A stretch of DNA of 64,000 bases from Chryseobacterium sp. JUb7 (GTDB lineage Bacteria; Bacteroidota; Bacteroidia; Flavobacteriales; Weeksellaceae), in contig NZ_JANUFF010000011.1 of the NCBI RefSeq assembly GCF_024806495.1, forward strand, positions 104,450-168,449, in the 5' to 3' direction. Below, piece after piece: positions 59,682 through 64,000 of this stretch; within the stretch, counting starts at the first letter, position 1, and every line of letters begins with the position of its first letter. Both the position numbers and the translations under genes were made by a program. Under the pieces are notes generated by a model. The model saw only the letters and a program-made list of their open reading frames with translations. It did not search any database and was not told the DNA's origin.

Positions 59682-59788
59682 TAGCCCCGATTGAGCGGCA
59701 TGTTTGAGCTCTTTTCTGTTTTCGGCGTCGGCTCTGCCGACGCCGAAAACAGAAAAAGCGAGTAGCAAAAGCGGGATAAAGCTCCTGA
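59682..59788. repeat. Dispersed palindromic repeat (TAGCCCCGATTG family)
   Basis: Begins TAGCCCCGATTGAGCGGCAT, contains TGTTTGAGCTC, then a perfect 21-bp inverted repeat (59712-59732 and 59736-59756; core CGGCGTCGGC) around TCT, and ends with AGCGAGTAGCAAAAGCGGGA. GC content is far above the surroundings. A second, damaged copy starts at 63823. Such elements recur between genes in Chryseobacterium, from general knowledge of these genomes. Confidence 0.8.
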
Positions 59789-59900
59789 TTATGTTGGAAA
59801 GTTTTAGAGTTACAAGATTATGGATAGTAGATTTCCCTCCTAATATCGAAATGACATTTAAAATAAATTTTTGAGTTCGTTTTATTTTACTTGCAACGAA

Positions 59901-59928
59901 AAAAAGCCACTCTTTCGAATGGCTTTTT
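59901..59928 (-). terminator. Terminator of the minus-strand gene at 59933
   Basis: On minus AAAAAGCCATTC ... GAGTGGCTTTTT, 12 pairs with one G-U and a 4-nt loop, followed by T residues, 4 nt after the stop codon. Confidence 0.85.
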
Positions 59929-59932
59929 ACTT

Positions 59933-60334
59933 TTATTGATAGATTACGACATCATTTTTCTTAATCTGGTAGCCTGTTTTTTTGTAAGGAACTAAAACAT
60001 AGCTGTCTTTTACATGACTTCCACTTTTCCACCTCTTGCCTTTGCCCTGTCTGTCAAGAATGATGCTTTTTGCATTTCCATCCGGGATGAAAATTTCTGC
60101 TTTTTTCATATTCTTACTGAAAATAACGGCAGTCATTGAAGTATAGCTCTTATCCGATTTTACTTCATTTAACTTTATTTTCTGCTCAAAAACCCGTACA
60201 CAGTCATTTTTAAGTTGTGAATACGTATAACCTGCCGAACCGATACAACCGTGAACATCCCTGTCACCCCCGACTTTCTGTGCAAAAGCTAAAGAACCCA
60301 GGAACATTGCGCCTAATAAAATAGTTTTTTTCAT
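59933..60334 (-). CDS. Small exported protein of unknown function
   Basis: 133 residues. Signal peptide MKKTILLGAMFLGSLAFAQ. The mature part has a Cys pair (HGCIGSAGYTYSQLKNDCVRVF) likely to form a disulfide, then a beta-rich basic region (KSIILDRQGKGKRWKSGSHVKDSYVLVPYKKTGYQI). No family recognised. Own unit with a terminator on each side. Confidence 0.72.
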   Translation of the reverse strand: MKKTILLGAMFLGSLAFAQKVGGDRDVHGCIGSAGYTYSQLKNDCVRVFEQKIKLNEVKSDKSYTSMTAVIFSKNMKKAEIFIPDGNAKSIILDRQGKGKRWKSGSHVKDSYVLVPYKKTGYQIKKNDVVIYQ

Positions 60335-60410
60335 ATTTAAATTTTTAATGTTTTCAATTTGGTAAAAATTATGCCAAAATACGGTATTAGTAAATTTAAT
60401 TCTAAGATAT

Positions 60411-60438
60411 AAAAAAAGCCGCTCATTTTGAGCGGCTT
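60411..60438 (-). terminator. Terminator of bglX
   Basis: Minus-strand stem AAGCCGCTCA with TGAGCGGCTT around a 3-nt loop, followed by seven T residues, 8 nt after the bglX stop codon. Confidence 0.9.
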
Positions 60439-60445
60439 ATAAAAT

Positions 60446-62773
60446 TTATTTCGTCCAGTTGATTTTTGAATGTTTTACATCCTCAGAATTGGTACCGATC
60501 ATGATATCAAATTCTCCGGATTCCCAATCATACTTCAAATCTCCGTTGTAGAATTTCAGATTTTCCGGAGTAATGTCAAAAGTAATCTTTTTGGATTCAC
60601 CTTTTTTGAGCATTACTTTTTGGAAACCTTTCAGTTCTTTTACCGGTCTGGTGATGCTTCCCACCATATCTCTGATGTATAACTGAACCACCTCAGCTCC
60701 ATCGTAATTTCCTGAATTCGTTACCGTAACCGAAGCCTGAATAGACTGATTTCCTTTTGGATTTGCATTAGAAACCGTTATATCAGAATAATTGAATTTT
60801 GAATAACTCAATCCATAACCAAACGGATACAATGGTGTATTACACTCATCCATATAATTGGAACGGAATCTCTGATATTCGCATTTGTCAACAAGAGTCT
60901 GATCCAGCGGGCGACCTGTATTTTTAGCATTATAATAAATAGGCACCTGACCTAAGCTTCTTGGGAATGTCATTGGAAGTTTTCCGGAAGGATTTACTTT
61001 TCCGAAAAGAACATCAGCAATCGCATTTCCGGCTTCAGAACCAGCAAACCATGCATTCAGTATCGCATCAGGAGTATCTTTTACATTCGTTAATGCTAAA
61101 GGACGACCTGTGAAAAGAACCATTGCAATCGGTTTTCCGGTCTTTTTTAATTCGTTTAACAAATCTACCTGAGACTGAGGAATCGTGATTTCAGTTCTGG
61201 AAGAAGATTCACCACTCATTTCTGCTGATTCTCCGATCGCTAAAACAATAACATCCGCTTTATTAGCCACGTCCACAGCTTCTTTTAATAAAGCTTCTTT
61301 TGAACGGTTATCCCTGTCTGTTTTTTTACCGTGAGCGGCATAAATATCTTCTAATTTAGCATCATAATCGATATTGGCTCCTTTAGCAGAAAGGAATTTC
61401 ACGTCCTTACCATAATTAGCCTGAAGACCTTGCATTAAATTCACAGAAATAGCATGTTTTGTCGCTACACTCCATGTTCCTGCCATATTCATCGAGTTGT
61501 TAACCAATGGACCGATCACTGCAACCGTTCCTGATTTTTTCAATGGCAACACCTGATTTTCATTTTTCATCAATACCATTGACTGAGCTGCAGCATTTCT
61601 CGCGATATTACGGTTTTCCATACTGTAAACCTCTTTTGCCGCTAGTTTTGCATCTCCATGTTTATATGGATTGTCGAATAAACCTAAATCATATTTTGCT
61701 TCAAGAATTCTTCTCGCCGCCATATCGATTTCTGCCTGGGTTACCTTTCCTTCAGATAAAGATTTTTTTAATGTTGTTAAAAAACCTTCTCCTACCATAT
61801 CCATATCAACACCCGCTTTTAAGGCCAGTGCAGAAACCTGCTGAAGATCTCCCATTCCGTGGTCAACCATTTCGTTGATTCCCGTATAATCCGTCACTAC
61901 GAAACCTTTGAAGTTCCATTTGTTTCTTAATACTTCTGTTTGAAGCCATCTGTTTCCGGTAGCAGGAACTCCGTCCACTTCATTGAAAGAAGCCATTACA
62001 GAAGCTACTCCTGCATCAACAGCTGCTTTGTAAGGCGGAAAATATTCATTGAACATTCTCACGTGACTCATGTCAACTGTATTGTAATCTCTTCCCGCTT
62101 CACCTGCTCCATAAAGGGCGAAATGTTTTACGCAAGCTAAAATATTGGTTCCGTTTGCCAAGTCTTTTCCCTGATAACCGTATACCATATTTTTAGCAAT
62201 TTCGCTTCCTAAGAACGGATCTTCACCGGAACCTTCAGAAACCCTTCCCCATCTTGGTTCACGGGAAATGTCAACCATCGGAGAGAACGTCCAGTTGATT
62301 CCGTCTGCTGCAGCTTCTTTTGCAGCCACTCTTGCTGACTGCTGAACCAAATTCATGTCCCAAGACGCTGCTAATCCTAATGGAATAGGGAAAGTAGTTT
62401 CATATCCATGAATAACATCCATTCCGAAAATCATCGGGATTTTCAAACGGCTGTTTTCTACAGCTACTTTCTGAACCGCTTTAATTTTGTCAGCTCCTTT
62501 TATATTGAATAGTCCACCGACTAAACCTTGTTCAACTTTTTTTCCTATATCGGAACTTTTAGCCAAACCTGTAGTAAAATCACCTGAACTTGGTAAATTC
62601 AGCTGTCCGATTTTCTCATCTAATGTCATTTTTGACAAAAGATTATCTACAAAAGCTTTCTTTTTAGCCTGATATTGAGCCGTCTGATAAGACTGAACGG
62701 GCTTTGTTACCATTTCCTGTGCCGAAAATACCGGCGCAAGGGCTAAAGTTGCCATTACAATTAACTTTTTCAT
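60446..62773 (-). CDS. bglX: Exported beta-glucosidase, glycoside hydrolase family 3
   Basis: 775 residues. Signal peptide MKKLIVMATLALAPVFSAQ. N-terminal GH3 barrel with LNLPSSGDFTTG, SPMVDISREPRWGRVSEGSGEDPFLGS and the nucleophile Asp in GFVVTDYTGINEM (near 294). The second GH3 domain has VIVLAIGESAEMSGESSSRTEI, and a fibronectin III-like domain closes the protein (GAEVVQLYIRDMVGSITRPVKELKGFQKV). Periplasmic enzyme releasing glucose from beta-glucosides. It may complete the work of the GH5 enzyme at 36627, and is near an esterase gene on the same strand. Confidence 0.94.
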   Translation of the reverse strand: MKKLIVMATLALAPVFSAQEMVTKPVQSYQTAQYQAKKKAFVDNLLSKMTLDEKIGQLNLPSSGDFTTGLAKSSDIGKKVEQGLVGGLFNIKGADKIKAVQKVAVENSRLKIPMIFGMDVIHGYETTFPIPLGLAASWDMNLVQQSARVAAKEAAADGINWTFSPMVDISREPRWGRVSEGSGEDPFLGSEIAKNMVYGYQGKDLANGTNILACVKHFALYGAGEAGRDYNTVDMSHVRMFNEYFPPYKAAVDAGVASVMASFNEVDGVPATGNRWLQTEVLRNKWNFKGFVVTDYTGINEMVDHGMGDLQQVSALALKAGVDMDMVGEGFLTTLKKSLSEGKVTQAEIDMAARRILEAKYDLGLFDNPYKHGDAKLAAKEVYSMENRNIARNAAAQSMVLMKNENQVLPLKKSGTVAVIGPLVNNSMNMAGTWSVATKHAISVNLMQGLQANYGKDVKFLSAKGANIDYDAKLEDIYAAHGKKTDRDNRSKEALLKEAVDVANKADVIVLAIGESAEMSGESSSRTEITIPQSQVDLLNELKKTGKPIAMVLFTGRPLALTNVKDTPDAILNAWFAGSEAGNAIADVLFGKVNPSGKLPMTFPRSLGQVPIYYNAKNTGRPLDQTLVDKCEYQRFRSNYMDECNTPLYPFGYGLSYSKFNYSDITVSNANPKGNQSIQASVTVTNSGNYDGAEVVQLYIRDMVGSITRPVKELKGFQKVMLKKGESKKITFDITPENLKFYNGDLKYDWESGEFDIMIGTNSEDVKHSKINWTK

Positions 62774-62828
62774 AAATCTATCTTCTTATAAATTATAGTT
62801 CTATTTTTTGTTTTTTTGTTGGTTAAAC

Positions 62829-62880
62829 GCAAAGGCGCAAAGTTCTTTGATAAACTTTATAATTTTTTGGCGCAAAGGCG
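62829..62880. repeat. Paired CGCAAAGGCG words upstream of bglX
   Basis: Two identical 10-bp direct repeats CGCAAAGGCG (62829-62838 and 62871-62880) in the 258-base gap between bglX and the esterase gene. They resemble a small dispersed repeat of the AACGCAAAGGCGCAAAG type. No promoter with both boxes was found here. Confidence 0.5.
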
Positions 62881-63031
62881 TTTCACTTAACAAAGGTTTT
62901 AGGCTTTGTTTTTTATAATAATGAATTTTAATGCTAGGTTTGCCAAGTTTTACTTTAAAATTGTCGTGCATATTAAGGGCGCTCAACCCAGCAAATGATA
63001 GCAATTTCTTAAAATTATCAATATTATCTAA

Positions 63032-63739
63032 TTATTTTTCCTTTTTCTTTGACAACATCCAGTCATACAATTCAGGATTGGAATACGTTGAATCCCATGA
63101 ATTGTGGTTGTCATTTGGAAAAATAGTTAATTCCGCAGATGGATTTACAGGGTGTAATTTTTGGTAAAAATTAAATGCATTTTCGGGTAACACCACATCA
63201 TCCATTCCGCCATGAAAAATTTTCATATTCAAATTTTTGTACTGATCAATGTTCGCATACATCACTCTATCGGTCGGCGCACAAACTGAAACTACGGCCG
63301 CAAACATTTCAGGATGCTCCATTGCCAGTTTTAGTGTTCCCCAACCTCCCATAGAAAGCCCTGTAAGGTAAATTCTGGAAGCATCAATCTTATACTTTTT
63401 CTGAATTTCTTTAATCAAATTATAAACTGTCACCGTATCCCACCATGTATTTTCCGGACATTGAGGCGCTAAAATGGCTACAGGCTCCTTGATCAGGTTT
63501 TTATACGTGAACGGGCTGTGCGCTTTTACCGCTTCCAGATTATTTCCTCTTTCTCCCGAACCGTGTAAAAACACGATCAACGGTACATTTCCTTTTACTT
63601 TTTGAGGGTAATCGAGAATGTAGGAAATTTTTTCCTGTCTTTTAATTTCTTTGTTTAATTCTGCTTTGATTTCCTGAGCATTAAGGTTCAATGACAGTGA
63701 CAGAAGTAAAAGTGGTAAATGGTTTAGTTTTAATTTCAT
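63032..63739 (-). CDS. Exported alpha/beta hydrolase (esterase, PHB-depolymerase-like)
   Basis: 235 residues. Signal peptide MKLKLNHLPLLLLSLSLNLNAQ. Catalytic triad: Ser in the nucleophile elbow GLSMGGWG, Asp in GGMDDVVLPE and His in NDNHNSWDSTY. The oxyanion region is FLHGSGERGNN. The PQCPENTWWDTVTVYNLI block is typical of the secreted esterase group often linked with plant polysaccharide use (acetyl- or feruloyl-esterase-like). It may act with the GH3 enzyme downstream on the same strand. Confidence 0.88.
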   Translation of the reverse strand: MKLKLNHLPLLLLSLSLNLNAQEIKAELNKEIKRQEKISYILDYPQKVKGNVPLIVFLHGSGERGNNLEAVKAHSPFTYKNLIKEPVAILAPQCPENTWWDTVTVYNLIKEIQKKYKIDASRIYLTGLSMGGWGTLKLAMEHPEMFAAVVSVCAPTDRVMYANIDQYKNLNMKIFHGGMDDVVLPENAFNFYQKLHPVNPSAELTIFPNDNHNSWDSTYSNPELYDWMLSKKKEK

Positions 63740-63767
63740 TTTTAATATTTAGGTTTTGTTTTTTTTT

Positions 63768-63802
63768 AATCCTTGTCAAGGTTTGAAACCTTGACAAGGA
63801 TT
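63768..63802. repeat. Near-perfect 35-bp palindrome
   Basis: Perfect 17-bp arms (63768-63784 and 63786-63802; core CCTTGTCAAGG) around one central base. It lies upstream of the esterase gene and directly before the repeat copy at 63823. It could extrude as a cruciform or, transcribed, act as a terminator. Confidence 0.8.
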
Positions 63803-63822
63803 TATTTTTTTAAACAATATTT

Positions 63823-63860
63823 TAGCCCCGATTGCAGCATTTGTTTGAGCTCATTTTTGG
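63823..63860. repeat. Second, damaged copy of the TAGCCCCGATTG repeat
   Basis: TAGCCCCGATTG and TGTTTGAGCTC match the element at 59682. After 63860 the expected hairpin is replaced by G runs and unrelated low-complexity sequence. Confidence 0.65.
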
Positions 63861-64000
63861 GTTTTGGGGGGGGGGGGGGGGGGGGGGGCGCCCCCGCAAA
63901 AGAAAAAAAGGGGGTGGGGGGGGGGGGGGGTATCGGCCGGAAAAGGGAAATTTAAAAGTGGGTGCTACACTTTTATAGTGTGTGGTTATTTGTTGTGTTC
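63861..64000. other. Low-complexity end, probable sequencing or assembly artefact
   Basis: Runs of more than 15 G residues (63867-63888 and 63915-63930 regions) in a genome of low GC, following the first half of a repeat known to form a tight hairpin. Short reading frames here are not credible. Treat bases after about 63860 as unreliable. Confidence 0.75.

Larger units (their letters stand above)
59607..59932. other. Intergenic region with terminator and a dispersed repeat
   Basis: 326 bases between convergent genes. It holds the terminators of both neighbours and the hairpin repeat at 59682-59788. The rest (59790-59890) shows no gene or motif I can support. Confidence 0.6.

Noticed and set aside
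63773..63955. Reading frame with a poly-Gly stretch at the right end
   Set aside because: Produced by the long G runs of the unreliable sequence end; overlaps a palindrome and repeat.

Overview
The window looks like a chromosomal piece of a Chryseobacterium-like flavobacterium (Bacteroidota, Weeksellaceae). The evidence is low GC; promoters of the TAnnTTTG type, often with a TTG/TTTG box about 20 nt upstream; few Shine-Dalgarno sites; signal peptides ending in ...AQ; type IX secretion (T9SS) C-terminal sorting domains; a class A beta-lactamase of the CIA/CGA type; and dispersed intergenic repeats. No tRNA, rRNA or CRISPR array was seen. The last ~130 bases hold long G runs and look like poor sequence at a contig end.

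Layout. 1-2835 (minus): 5' part of lysS, then rlmF with an exported cytochrome c and a small lipoprotein. 2955-4174: cupin lipoprotein and a membrane protein. 4210-12199: a complete tryptophan operon, trpE-G-D-C-F-(two unknown/GNAT genes)-B-A. It is preceded by an attenuator: a 25-residue leader peptide with three Trp codons in a row, then an intrinsic terminator. lipB follows. 12982-19542: membrane protein, serine hydrolase, DUF4932-like protein, a nitroreductase-ohrR-ohr peroxide-stress cluster, a beta-propeller lactonase and small unknowns. 19554-31521: an exported deformylase-like protein, then a heme locus. This holds ChaN-like, hmuS, a methyltransferase, hmuV, hmuU, hmuT, hmuY and a TonB receptor on minus, and two T9SS-secreted proteins on plus, one of them a HmuY paralogue. 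Two 54-bp operator modules of matching layout control the divergent promoters. 31712-36404 (minus): a monooxygenase, then Rrf2-cysH-cysD-cysN-TauE sulfate assimilation. 36627-42846 (plus): GH5 glucanase, DUF5362, beta-lactamase, unknown, hydroxyacyl-CoA dehydrogenase, glycosyltransferase-like membrane protein, acidic protein. 42897-56582 (mostly minus): META lipoprotein, pheT, M23 peptidase, dnaN, dgkA (plus), gamma-glutamylcyclotransferase, SGNH hydrolase, a MITE, orphan barstar, purL, WG-repeat protein, purB. 56824-63739: Skp/OmpH, AraC regulator, iron alcohol dehydrogenase, unknown, GH3 beta-glucosidase and an esterase.

How the genes fit together. Three pathway blocks dominate: tryptophan synthesis under attenuation, heme capture, transport and degradation under a shared operator, and assimilatory sulfate reduction under an Rrf2 regulator. 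The least described parts are the heme locus (a HmuY-like protein rebuilt as a T9SS-secreted candidate hemophore, an embedded methyltransferase, paired operators), the Trp leader, the two unknown genes inside the trp operon, the deformylase-like protein with a changed metal ligand, and a 182-bp MITE with a 9-bp target duplication.
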